Below, one piece after another: positions 43,623 through 52,568 of a DNA stretch of 64,000 nucleotides (its first letter is position 1; each line of letters begins with the position of its first letter). The DNA lies in the NCBI GenBank assembly GCA_016787525.1, contig JAEUUP010000010.1, forward strand, positions 25,619 to 89,618, given 5' to 3'. The translations under genes were made by a program, and so were the position numbers. Under the pieces are notes generated by a model. The model saw only the letters and a list, made by a program, of their open reading frames with translations, was not told the origin of the DNA and made no database searches. Source of the stretch: Saprospiraceae bacterium (GTDB lineage Bacteria > Bacteroidota > Bacteroidia > Chitinophagales > Saprospiraceae).

Positions 43623-45773
43623 ATGTATCAAGCTATGACTTACGACGCAAAAAATCTACGTAACGTAGTCTTGTTGGGGCATTCGGGCTCCGGAAAAACC
43701 TCCTTCGTTGAATGTATGCTTTATGAAGCTAAAGCAATTCCGCGAAGGGGGCGTACAGAAGACGGTAACACCGTCAGTGACTTTACACAGATTGAACAAA
43801 GTCGGGGTAACTCGATTTTTTCAACTTTGATGCACGTTGGTTGGAAAGATTGTAAAATTAACATCATTGACACGCCGGGCGCAGATGATTTTGTAGGCGA
43901 AATCGTCTCAGCCCTTAAAGTAGCCGACACGGCTGTCATGATGCTCAACGCTCGCTCGGGCGTTGAAGTCGGCACAGAACTCATCTGGGAATACGTTCAG
44001 ACAAACAAAACGCCTACGCTATTCGTTATCAATCACTTAGACCACGAAAAGGCGGACTTTGATGCCACTCTCGAACAAGCTCAAGCGCGATTTGGCTCGA
44101 AAGTGTTGCCCGTTCAGTACCCCCTCAGTACAGGCGATGGTTTCAATACCATCGTTGATGCTTTGCGGATGGTCGTTTATAAATTTCCAAAACCAGGCGG
44201 CAAACCAGAGAAGCACCCTATTCCTGCTTCCGAAATGGAACGCGCCGAAGAAATGCACCAAGCCCTCGTCGAAGCCGCAGCCGAAGGCGATGAAGGATTA
44301 ATGGATTTGTTTTTTGAAAATGGTACGCTCACCGAAGAAGAATTGACCAAAGGTTTGAATATCGCTTTGGCAACACAATCTTTTTTCCCTGTTTTCTGCG
44401 TCTCAGCTACACGCAACATGGGTAGCGGTCGCGTCATGGGCTTCATCCACGATATTTGCCCTGCACCCAATGAGCGTCCAGCAGCCCCCCTCAGTAGTGG
44501 CAGCACTTTAGCATGCGATGAAAAGGGTAAAACGGCTGTTTTCATTTACAAAACCATGTCTGAACCCAATGTGGGCAACGTGTCCTACTTCAAAGTGTTT
44601 AGTGGTACCTTGAAAAGTGGCGATGACTTGGTGAATGCCGAGAATGGCACTGTCGAACGCATCAATCAAATGTTCATCTCAGAGGGTAAAACCCGCGAAT
44701 TGGTGAATGAGTTGCGGGCAGGCGATATTGGCGTGACTGTTAAGTTGAAAAATTCTCATACCAATAATACATTGAATGTCAAGGGCTCTGATATTAAAAT
44801 TGAACCCATACATTTTCCAGCACCGCGTATGCGCGTAGCTGTTTCGCCACCATCTAAAAACGAGGTGGAAAAACTCGCCCGCGCTTTACATACGATTCAA
44901 GAGGAAGATCCGACCATCATTATGGAGCAAAGCGTGGAATTGAAACAAATGATTCTGCACGCACAAGGTCAGATGCACCTCGATATTGTGAAATATCGCC
45001 TTGAAAAAGTATTCAATGTACATGTAGATTATATAAAACCACGCATTCCGTATCGCGAAACGATAACGAAAGAAGCCAACCACAGCTATCGTCACAAAAA
45101 ACAATCGGGTGGTGCAGGGCAGTTTGCCGAAGTCCATATGCGGATTGAGCCTTATACTGAGGGGATGCCTGCGCCATCAGGTCTCAATGTTAGGAACACT
45201 GAGGAGCATGAACTTGCTTGGGGTGGTAAATTGGTTTTTTTGAATTGTATCGTTGGTGGTGCTATTGATGCTCGTTTTTTATCAGCTATTTTAAAAGGCA
45301 TAATGAGCAAAATGCACGAAGGCCCATTGACAGGCAGTTATGTGCGGGACATCCGCGTTTCGATTTACGATGGTAAAATGCACGCCGTGGACTCTAACGA
45401 TATGGCCTTTATGATAGCCAGCTCGCAAGGGTTCAAGGAGGCTTTCCCGATGGCTGCGCCACAGATTTTAGAGCCTATCAACGATTTAGAAATCCTGTGC
45501 GATGGTGAAGTCATGGGTGAAGTCATGGGCGATTTGCAAACACGCCGTGCCATCATCATGGGTATGGATTCGGAAGGGCATTATCAAAAAATCTTGGCGC
45601 GTGTACCACTTTCCGAGTTGCACGGCTATTCATCCGCTTTGCGTTCTATCACGCAAGGTAAAGCGAAATTTACAACTAAGTTTGCTGATTATCAAGCCGT
45701 TCCAGGCGATATTCAACAACGATTGATAGAAGACCATAAACATGAAATGGCAGAGGAACATGCGCATCATTGA
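43623..45773 (+). CDS. Divergent elongation factor G-like GTPase
   Basis: 716 residues with the full EF-G layout: GTPase domain (G1 GHSGSGKT, 19-26; RGNSIFST at the G2 place; G3 DTPG, 83-86; G4 NHLD, 137-140, in place of NKxD), domain II (SYFKVFSGTLKSGDDLVNAE), domain III (PSKNEVEKLARALHTIQEEDPTI), domain IV (GQFAEVHMRIEP...GAIDARFLSAILKGIMSKM) and domain V (LEPINDLEILCDGEVMGEVMGDLQTRRA). The altered G2 and G4 set it apart from the housekeeping EF-G. It fits the Bacteroidota EF-G-like second copy, whose role in translocation or recycling is not known to me. Three exact 10-mers: 44121, 44487 (PLS) and 45155 (TEG). Confidence 0.9.
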   Translation: MYQAMTYDAKNLRNVVLLGHSGSGKTSFVECMLYEAKAIPRRGRTEDGNTVSDFTQIEQSRGNSIFSTLMHVGWKDCKINIIDTPGADDFVGEIVSALKVADTAVMMLNARSGVEVGTELIWEYVQTNKTPTLFVINHLDHEKADFDATLEQAQARFGSKVLPVQYPLSTGDGFNTIVDALRMVVYKFPKPGGKPEKHPIPASEMERAEEMHQALVEAAAEGDEGLMDLFFENGTLTEEELTKGLNIALATQSFFPVFCVSATRNMGSGRVMGFIHDICPAPNERPAAPLSSGSTLACDEKGKTAVFIYKTMSEPNVGNVSYFKVFSGTLKSGDDLVNAENGTVERINQMFISEGKTRELVNELRAGDIGVTVKLKNSHTNNTLNVKGSDIKIEPIHFPAPRMRVAVSPPSKNEVEKLARALHTIQEEDPTIIMEQSVELKQMILHAQGQMHLDIVKYRLEKVFNVHVDYIKPRIPYRETITKEANHSYRHKKQSGGAGQFAEVHMRIEPYTEGMPAPSGLNVRNTEEHELAWGGKLVFLNCIVGGAIDARFLSAILKGIMSKMHEGPLTGSYVRDIRVSIYDGKMHAVDSNDMAFMIASSQGFKEAFPMAAPQILEPINDLEILCDGEVMGEVMGDLQTRRAIIMGMDSEGHYQKILARVPLSELHGYSSALRSITQGKAKFTTKFADYQAVPGDIQQRLIEDHKHEMAEEHAHH

Positions 45774-45793
45774 GTGTTTTTGTGAATAAAGAC

Positions 45794-45828
45794 AAACGGC
45801 TACTGAGGGGTACTTGGTAGCCGTTTTT
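45794..45828 (+). terminator. Terminator whose loop is formed by a dispersed 10-mer
   Basis: AAACGGCTAC (45794-45803) and GTAGCCGTTT (45817-45826) pair perfectly and end in TTTTT. The 10-mer at 45801-45810 supplies the last three stem bases and most of the 13-base loop. The loop size equals that of the terminator at 1606. Confidence 0.85.
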
Positions 45829-45873
45829 ATCAATCATCTTATTTCAAAAATTAGAAAAAATAAACCTAAAAAC

Positions 45874-46572
45874 ATGAAAAAATCTCTCTTTTTTCTAACA
45901 ACTCTCTGCTTCATAGTTTCTTGCATACCAAAAGATAGCTCAAAATGGTCTTACACAAGGGAACGACGGTATGAAAACAGTATAAAATGTACATTAGGCA
46001 CAAAATACACTGCTGAACAAAGGCGTGAAACCTTTCCTTTTAACAAAGCGAAAAAGGTTTTATTTATATCTTATCAGAACAGAGAATTTGGTATTGAGAC
46101 TGTAAAATGGGACACATTCATTGGTTCGGATGGAACACCTATTATTTTATCAAATATAGATCAAGAAGTATGTGAACTCAAAAAAAACAATAAAAAATGG
46201 GGGTACTTAGATACAGATACAAGTCAAAAATTCAAAATCTATCCAAATTATTGTGCCATCGAGTCAGTTGAGTTCAATGCAAATCAAGTGGATACTTTAT
46301 CCAATATTCTACTCAATTATCAACTCAATAAAACACCTCTGAATCATTTTAGCGTTGCATGTTATACCCCCAGAAACGCTATTCTCTTTCTGAATGAAAA
46401 AAATCAAGTCGTCGCACTCATTGAAATATGCTTTGAATGTTTTCAAATGAAATTTTCTTATGGCGAAGATTATCCACTCATTTGCGATTGTCATTGCGGG
46501 GTAAGATTAGAAGCAGTAAGAGAACTATTTGCCAACTATGGAATCAAATATGGCATAACAAATAGGCATTGA
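45874..46572 (+). CDS. Lipoprotein of unknown function
   Basis: 232 residues from the ATG at 45874, which gives the lipoprotein signal MKKSLFFLTTLCFIVSC; the longer frame starts inside the terminator and was rejected. The mature part includes KVLFISYQNREFGIETVKWDTF and a Cys-rich end (MLF-like ICFECFQMKFSYGEDYPLICDCHCGVRLEAVRELFANYGIKYG), in which CxxC and CDCHC could bind a metal. No family recognised. AT-rich and without a 10-mer. Confidence 0.72.
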   Translation: MKKSLFFLTTLCFIVSCIPKDSSKWSYTRERRYENSIKCTLGTKYTAEQRRETFPFNKAKKVLFISYQNREFGIETVKWDTFIGSDGTPIILSNIDQEVCELKKNNKKWGYLDTDTSQKFKIYPNYCAIESVEFNANQVDTLSNILLNYQLNKTPLNHFSVACYTPRNAILFLNEKNQVVALIEICFECFQMKFSYGEDYPLICDCHCGVRLEAVRELFANYGIKYGITNRH

Positions 46573-46628
46573 TTGTTAAACAACTTATTCTAAAATGAGC
46601 CATTTTACTGAGGGGGCGCGCACAGCAC

Positions 46629-47102
46629 CTAATCATACGTAATCCCCATCAATCTATCCCGATTGTAAAGATAAAAAGTCAGCAAAACGGCAGCACCGAA
46701 CAGTGTCATTGTCACAGCAATGACCAAACGAGTTGGGTTGTGAACGTAAAATACTGAGGGGTCGTTCTTTTGATAGAAAACACGGATGGTTTTCATGGTA
46801 TTCAAAATGATGGGTGACAAATGAAACGTTCCGAGGCGTTTTTGACCGTCTGCTGAATAATACTGAATCACAAAATTCGTACTGCCGCCACTGAATTGTC
46901 CGCTTTGAATACCCTCCGTACCGACCAATTCGCCGACTGTCTCTTGCCAACCCCACCAACTCGGCGGACGTAAGCAATCTAAAAGCAAAACAAAGCCAAT
47001 GACGAAAACCATGACACCAAAGCCAAACGTTTTCTTTTCATTGCCACTCAGTGCTTTGTAAAACTCTTGGAAAAATGTTTTATTTATGTTTTTCACAATC
47101 AA
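46629..47102 (-). CDS. DUF3592-type membrane protein
   Basis: 157 residues. One transmembrane helix near the N-terminus (FGFGVMVFVIGFVLLLDCL, about 26-45), then a beta-rich extracytoplasmic domain (GELVGTEGIQSG...FVIQYYSADGQKRLGTFHLSPI...IRVFYQKNDPSVFYVHNPTR), and a second helix (LVIAVTMTLFGAAVLLTFYLY). This order and the VFYQKNDPS motif fit DUF3592. Function unknown. A 10-mer at 46752 encodes exactly the DPSV part of this motif. Confidence 0.82.
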   Translation of the reverse strand: MIVKNINKTFFQEFYKALSGNEKKTFGFGVMVFVIGFVLLLDCLRPPSWWGWQETVGELVGTEGIQSGQFSGGSTNFVIQYYSADGQKRLGTFHLSPIILNTMKTIRVFYQKNDPSVFYVHNPTRLVIAVTMTLFGAAVLLTFYLYNRDRLMGITYD

Positions 47103-47153
47103 TTTATTGACATTTTATACACAAAATACGTTATCCTCATCAAAAACAAAGTT

Positions 47154-48563
47154 TTACTGAGGGGGCCCTTTTACTTTAAACACAACAAACCGCCAATCTT
47201 TTTCGGCTTTGACATCTTCTATTTTTTCTAAACGGGTATCTTTTTCGACTTTTTCTAATGGAATGCCTGCGTCAACGACACAAAACCAACTGTCCCAAAT
47301 CAAAATGGCGTTTGGTGGCAAGGGTTGTTGTCCATATTTGCCGAAATCGCGGACTTGGGTATCGTCAAAATAATCCAGGTCAAGTGATAAAGCTATTTGC
47401 GGATGCAACAAATAGTAAATGTGATACGGATATTTTGCTTTCAAAACCTCAGCAATTTGTCGGGCGACGACTTGGTTGTTTTCCGCCATCAATTTTCGTT
47501 TAGGATTGATAGCCGCAGGGTTTGAGGTGAGTGGAAAAATGAGTAGTAGGCTGATAAAAACCGTTTTAAGAATGGTTTTTCCTTTTTCATTTGTTATAAA
47601 AGTTGCTAAAAAATTGAACCCACATAAACCGATGAGCGCAAAAAGTGGCATCACAGCATTCAAAACGCGGCTCAAACCCATGCTCATAAAAACGCCAAAA
47701 TACCAAAACAATGAATGGGCGATGAAAAGCGCAAAAAAGCAACCATAAACAAGTATCAAAAGGCTTTTATACTGAGGGGTGCGTTTTTTTAAGATAAAAA
47801 CGACTGAAACAACGCCTAAAACCCACAAAATGAACTGTGGAAGACCCGTCATATAGTACAGTTTCTCAAAAAAATCGAATAAGCCGCCGTGTCCATACGC
47901 ATTGAGCGTAGCATAAGGGATTTTTGTGAAAATCCAGAAGACGCTGCCATGCACCATCGCACCTGCCAAACCATAAACAAGGTGTCCAACAGTTAAGAAA
48001 GGCAGCATTTTCCACTGTTTTTGAGATAAAAGATACAAACCAACTAAACCAACCATCAATAAACCTTCCGAGCGCACAAAGGGTAAAAAGGAAATAAGAA
48101 CAGAACCCAAAAGATACCCCTCAGTATGAAGCTCCAAAATCGCCCAAACGAGTAAGAGAGCGAACAAATGCTCAGTCAAACCCGAAAAAGTCAAAGTAAA
48201 ATAGCCCGAACAGGTCGCTAAAATCAAAACAGCGACGAAGGGATGGCGTAAATCGAGCCGTTTTGCCAATTGATAGGTCAGCCATAAAGTCAATGTGGCA
48301 TTGATAAGGTTGAAAAACTTAATTCCATTGAAACCGAACTGTGCGAAAGGCGATGCTAACAGAACAAATAGCGGTTTTGCCCAATGATGAAAGAACAAAT
48401 CGGGATGCACCACAGCATAACGTGCATAAAAATAATGCGTAATGCTATCGCCCGTGTCGCCTGTGCCGTCGAATCGCGCAATGACCCAACAGCCTATGGC
48501 AAAAAATAGTGCAATGAGGATTTTAACCAGCGTCGGTTCTTTTATTTTTGTTGTATCAATCAT
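47154..48563 (-). CDS. GT-C type membrane glycosyltransferase-like protein
   Basis: 469 residues with about ten hydrophobic helices. The first loop holds the acidic motif FDGTGDTGDSITHYFYARYAVVHPDLFFHHWAKPLFVLLASPF, placed like the catalytic D-x-D/E of GT-C enzymes (ArnT and PMT relatives) that use lipid-linked sugars. A soluble C-terminal part (about 370-469) follows. Donor and acceptor are unknown. Three 10-mers: 48117 (TEG), 47770 (TPQY) and 47155, where the word gives the last two residues and the stop codon. Confidence 0.8.
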   Translation of the reverse strand: MIDTTKIKEPTLVKILIALFFAIGCWVIARFDGTGDTGDSITHYFYARYAVVHPDLFFHHWAKPLFVLLASPFAQFGFNGIKFFNLINATLTLWLTYQLAKRLDLRHPFVAVLILATCSGYFTLTFSGLTEHLFALLLVWAILELHTEGYLLGSVLISFLPFVRSEGLLMVGLVGLYLLSQKQWKMLPFLTVGHLVYGLAGAMVHGSVFWIFTKIPYATLNAYGHGGLFDFFEKLYYMTGLPQFILWVLGVVSVVFILKKRTPQYKSLLILVYGCFFALFIAHSLFWYFGVFMSMGLSRVLNAVMPLFALIGLCGFNFLATFITNEKGKTILKTVFISLLLIFPLTSNPAAINPKRKLMAENNQVVARQIAEVLKAKYPYHIYYLLHPQIALSLDLDYFDDTQVRDFGKYGQQPLPPNAILIWDSWFCVVDAGIPLEKVEKDTRLEKIEDVKAEKDWRFVVFKVKGPPQ

Positions 48564-48697
48564 TTGCCAAAAATAGTCACTGCATGATTATTTGGCGCAC
48601 GTTTGTTCACAATAATCTGATAAGTGCTTGAAATAAAATTACCTCATTGATGCGAGCATCAACAAGGCAATCACTGTTATTATACATACAGATTTAC

Positions 48698-48905
48698 TTA
48701 CGATACATAAACGGGCAGTGAAGCAGACCATTAGCTCGATATACTTCCAGAACCCAAAGCAGATACTTCAAATTCGTAAACCGTATCAGACTCCAAGTTC
48801 GTGAATGCGTACTCTAAATCATCGCAGTGAATACCATTTTGCCAGATAGTATCCGATTTCTCTTATAACGAATGGCGTAATTGATAGCATTGGGTACTTT
48901 TTTCA
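48698..48905 (-). pseudogene. Decayed fibronectin III C-terminus
   Basis: In the minus frames the region reads VPNAINYAIRYKRN, then after a frameshift SDTIWQNGIHCDDLEYAFTN and LESDTVYEFEVSALGSGSIS, an in-frame TAA, and WSASLPVYVS before the final stop at 48698. This is the B-to-G strand order of an FnIII domain with a frameshift and an internal stop. It is likely the tail of a lost secreted protein. Confidence 0.5.
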
Positions 48906-49374
48906 CTTAATTGTGCATAACCCGCCATTTCCATATTGACAGCCTTCACAACAGGTGTGGCTATGGTTGGCACTGATGTCGTCAATAAGGTTGAGTGGCG
49001 TATAAACCGCATTATTGGACATGCGCTCGAAAATAGTGTTGGCAAATGACATTTATTTGTCATCTGGATACTGCTTGAAAGCCATTGAAACATAAAATAC
49101 CATACTTATATTTTATTTAAATGTTAGGCAAAAAGCTATTGTATTTAATTTCACCAAATATTGTGCCAGTTTATATAATATTTTAGCCAGTATGCAATTT
49201 GTAAAAAAAAATATGGAAGTTTTTTATAACTTTGGAATAAGATTCCTACTAGATGCCCTTATTATTTGTCAGATAACTTTAATTTTTATTGACTTAGTTT
49301 AGAGAAAATTAAGGCTTGATTTGAGGTACATTAGACTGTATTACCCGATGGCTTTGATATTGATCAGTGCTGTT

Positions 49375-49411
49375 CAGACTTAGGGAAATTTTAAATTTTT
49401 CTAAGTCTGAT
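49375..49411. repeat. CAGACTTAG/CTAAGTCTG hairpin
   Basis: Perfect 9-base arms around an A/T-rich spacer that is itself partly self-complementary. Between 48906 and 49530 nothing else stands out: AT-rich, no open frame of note, no 10-mer. A TAACTTCG box (49513-49520) just before the 49531 gene resembles a -7 element. Confidence 0.5.
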
Positions 49412-49530
49412 GTAACTTTAAAGCCGTAGCTCTACAACCTAAATAGTTACAAAACAAGATTACCCATATCCAAAAAAAAAACCATTCACTACATTCAAAT
49501 GGTAAATAACATGTAACTTCGCCACCGAAA

Positions 49531-50382
49531 ATGGGACGTATAAATCAAGAAATAGTCGAATTTGCGTTTTCAGCTAAGGCAACGCAAACGTATGAGTTAA
49601 ACATTTTGGTCGGTTCGGACAGTGTTTATTATTTGGTCAACGATGCACAATTGAATGTGTTGGCATTGAAAAGCTTCCACTTCGACCACCGTCGTGACAA
49701 GTCTGCCCCGCTCAATCTGAAGTCTGTTTTCATCGAAGATGAAATATTAAAGCTCCCTTATCGGGTCACCAAGATTGCTTTCACAACGCCTCATTTCACG
49801 CTGATTCCATCTAAGTTTTATGACGACAAAAGCCGTTTAGCTTATTTTGACAACATGACAAACTTGTCAGGATTCGAGCAATTTGAGTTCGATGTCATTA
49901 AAAGTATCGAATCTCACAATGTTTATTTGGTTGATTCATCACTTGTTGCTGCCATGAAATCAACCTTCCCTTTGGCGCAACAACACCATTATATGACAGC
50001 CTTGATTTTGGGTTGTCAAAAATTGGCAGAAAGAAAAGAAGGGCATCAAGTTTTTGCAAATATCCGCGATGGACAAGTACAAATCCTGTTTTTTGATCAC
50101 AAAAGCCTGATTTTTGCCAATTCGTTCCCTTTCCGAACACCTCAAGATTTGGTCTATTTCATCCTCAATGTCTATGAGCAATTCAAGCTCAGTCCAGAAG
50201 TGACCCCCCTCAGTATTAGTGGCTCGTTGACAGAAGATTCTGATATTTTCAAATTTATATATCGGTATGTGCGTTATATCAACTTCATACATGCACCGTC
50301 TTACTACCGATTCGGTCAACAATTTACGGGCATTCCGCAGCATTTTTATTTTGACCTATTTTCGGTAAAATTGTGTGATTGA
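49531..50382 (+). CDS. DUF3822 family protein
   Basis: 283 residues, cytoplasmic. The opening LNILVGSDSVYYLVNDAQLNVLALKSFHF and SKFYDDKSRLAYF...VDSSLVAAMKSTFP, with FANIRDGQVQILFFDHKSLIFANSFPFRTPQDLVYFILNVYEQF, fit the Bacteroidota DUF3822 family, which has an actin-like (ASKHA) fold by motif style. In many genomes it precedes rsmD; here the antiporter gene follows instead, overlapping in its longest frame. Function unknown. A 10-mer at 50206 encodes PLS. Confidence 0.88.
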   Translation: MGRINQEIVEFAFSAKATQTYELNILVGSDSVYYLVNDAQLNVLALKSFHFDHRRDKSAPLNLKSVFIEDEILKLPYRVTKIAFTTPHFTLIPSKFYDDKSRLAYFDNMTNLSGFEQFEFDVIKSIESHNVYLVDSSLVAAMKSTFPLAQQHHYMTALILGCQKLAERKEGHQVFANIRDGQVQILFFDHKSLIFANSFPFRTPQDLVYFILNVYEQFKLSPEVTPLSISGSLTEDSDIFKFIYRYVRYINFIHAPSYYRFGQQFTGIPQHFYFDLFSVKLCD

Positions 50383-50420
50383 GCGGTAAACGATACAACC
50401 AAAATTACCTACTTATTCTA

Positions 50421-52472
50421 ATGCGAACATTACTTTTCGATATAGCTCTGCCATTCAAAGACCCTGTGTTCGTTTTTGCAACACTTTTGGTGATCATTTT
50501 AGTGATGCCCATTTTGTTGAAAAAAATTCATATCCCAGGCATTGTCGGATTGATTTTAGCAGGAGTTGCCATCGGCCCTAAAGGTTTTAAAGTCATCGAA
50601 TTAGACCCTTCTATCAAGTTGCTCAGCACCATTGGCTTGCTCTACATCATGTTTTTAGCGGGTTTGGAAATTGACTTTCGAGATTTCCAGCGCAATCGGA
50701 ACAAGAGTTTGGTGTATGGATTTTTGACATTTAGCATACCCCTCAGTATTGGCACAGTCACGACGCTCTATGTACTCAATTTTAAACTCGATTCGTCCTT
50801 ACTTTTGGCTTCGATGTACGCCACGCACACGCTTATTTCCTATCCGATTGTTTCCAGGTTGGGTGTGACGAAAAATGAAGCCGTCACCATCACGGTAGGC
50901 GGCACAATCGTGACCGATACAGCGGCTCTATTGCTTTTATCTTTCATCACAGCCTATGCAAAAGGTGGCGATTTGCAAGATATTGCTTTGAAAATGAGCG
51001 TTTCGTTCGCTATTTTCCTATTGATGGTCATGGGCGTTTTTCCACGTATCGCACGATGGTTTTTTAAAAGCGTTGAGGCGGAAGGGACTTCGCAATATAT
51101 TTTTTCGCTTTTGGTGGTTTTCGCATCTGCTGTGATGGCTGAACTGGCTAATATTGAACCGATTATCGGGGCATTCATGGCGGGCTTGGTACTCAACCGA
51201 CTTATACCGCATTCTTCTGTTCTGATGAATCGGGTCAATTTTATTGGCAATGCTTTGTTCATTCCTTTGTTTTTGGTTTCGGTGGGTATGCGGGTGGATT
51301 TGAATGTTCTTTTTGCCGATGTCAATTCTTGGAAAGTGGCCATTACGATTATCGTTGTTGCTTATGTGACAAAATGGATTGCTGCCTTTTTGACTCAAAA
51401 GATTTATCATTATTCCAAAACCGAACGTCAAATCATTTTTGGTTTGGGCAGTTCTCATGCGGCGGCTACGTTGGCGATTATCCTCATTGGTTTTGATTTG
51501 AAATTGTTCGATGCGTCGGTACTGAATGGTACGATTTTGATGATTCTCGTCACTTGTTTGGCTTCTACTTTTATCACTGAAAATGCGGGTAAAAAATTGG
51601 CGGTCAAAGAATTAGAAAAAGCAGCGGCGGATACTGAGGGGGTCGAGCGCATCCTTGTGCCTGTTGCCAACCCTGCCAACTTTCAGGCTTTGATTGACCT
51701 CGCTATTTTAATCAAAAACCCCAAATCGCAAGAACCTATTTACCCACTTTCTGTGGTCAATGACGATGCTGAAAGCCGCAAACGCATTTTGTTGAATGAT
51801 AAACTGTTTGAAAATGCCATCGCCCATGCGCGCGCCGCCGAAGTGAATGTAGATGTCATTTCGCGGGTAGATTTGAATGTAGCAGGAGGTATTATTCGGG
51901 CTGTCAAAGATTTAGCTATTTCGGATGTGGTGATTGGTTGGAATGGCAAACCGTCGGCGGTGGATATTTTTTTCGGCACAATTATGTCGCAAGTTTTGCA
52001 AAAAACATCTCAGACAGTCATCGTGTCTAAAATCAATCAACCCATCAACACTTTCCGTCGTATCATTGTCGTTGTACCCCAACGCGCGGAGTTGGAAGCA
52101 GGTTTTGGGCGATGGTTGATGATTATTAATCGGTTTGTGGCTCAAATTGGGGCAAAATTGACATTCTACAGCGTCGAACAAGAGTCCACTAAACTTCAGG
52201 AACAATTAGTAAAGTACCCTGCATTGTTGCAATCAGAGTTTTTGCACCTACCTTTTTGGGAAAACATTGGCGATATAGCACCTCTACTGCGAGGCGAAGA
52301 TTTGCTGATTGTGGTCAGTGCGCGGGCGCAAACATTGTCTTATTCAAAAACGATGGAACGTTTGCCACGCCTTTTGTCCGACAATTTTGAAGTTCATTCT
52401 TTTCTTATTTTGTTTCCAGAACAAGCTTCCGCTATTGATACTGAGGGGGTTAGCCAGCAGTTTGTAGGATAA
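50421..52472 (+). CDS. CPA2-type cation/proton antiporter with C-terminal Usp-like domains
   Basis: 683 residues from the ATG at 50421; an earlier GTG-type frame (50379) overlaps the previous gene. The first 410 residues are 12 to 13 helices of the Na+/H+ exchanger fold (VIILVMPILLKKIHIPGIVGLILAGVAIGPKG; GLLYIMFLAGLEIDF; GGTIVTDTAALLLLSFI, with the Asp expected on the unwound helix 5). The C-terminal part (GVERILVPVANPANFQALIDLAILI and later repeats) has the layout of universal-stress-type domains that gate such transporters. It probably exchanges Na+ or K+ for protons. Three 10-mers: 50739 (PLS), 51632 and 52439 (DTEGV each). Confidence 0.9.
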   Translation: MRTLLFDIALPFKDPVFVFATLLVIILVMPILLKKIHIPGIVGLILAGVAIGPKGFKVIELDPSIKLLSTIGLLYIMFLAGLEIDFRDFQRNRNKSLVYGFLTFSIPLSIGTVTTLYVLNFKLDSSLLLASMYATHTLISYPIVSRLGVTKNEAVTITVGGTIVTDTAALLLLSFITAYAKGGDLQDIALKMSVSFAIFLLMVMGVFPRIARWFFKSVEAEGTSQYIFSLLVVFASAVMAELANIEPIIGAFMAGLVLNRLIPHSSVLMNRVNFIGNALFIPLFLVSVGMRVDLNVLFADVNSWKVAITIIVVAYVTKWIAAFLTQKIYHYSKTERQIIFGLGSSHAAATLAIILIGFDLKLFDASVLNGTILMILVTCLASTFITENAGKKLAVKELEKAAADTEGVERILVPVANPANFQALIDLAILIKNPKSQEPIYPLSVVNDDAESRKRILLNDKLFENAIAHARAAEVNVDVISRVDLNVAGGIIRAVKDLAISDVVIGWNGKPSAVDIFFGTIMSQVLQKTSQTVIVSKINQPINTFRRIIVVVPQRAELEAGFGRWLMIINRFVAQIGAKLTFYSVEQESTKLQEQLVKYPALLQSEFLHLPFWENIGDIAPLLRGEDLLIVVSARAQTLSYSKTMERLPRLLSDNFEVHSFLILFPEQASAIDTEGVSQQFVG

Positions 52473-52490
52473 GTATTTTTAATTTTTTGT

Positions 52491-52558
52491 CTCGGATTTC
52501 ACAGATTTAAGGTTCTTTACAAAGTAATCTAAAAATCCTTAAATCTGTGAAATCCGAG
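52491..52558. terminator. 22-bp perfect inverted repeat between convergent genes
   Basis: Arms CTCGGATTTCACAGATTTAA plus GG (52491-52512) and its exact complement (52537-52558), with a 24-base loop. This word is a frequent intergenic repeat in the phylum, and here it probably ends both transcripts. Confidence 0.75.
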
Positions 52559-52568
52559 GCTGCATCTT

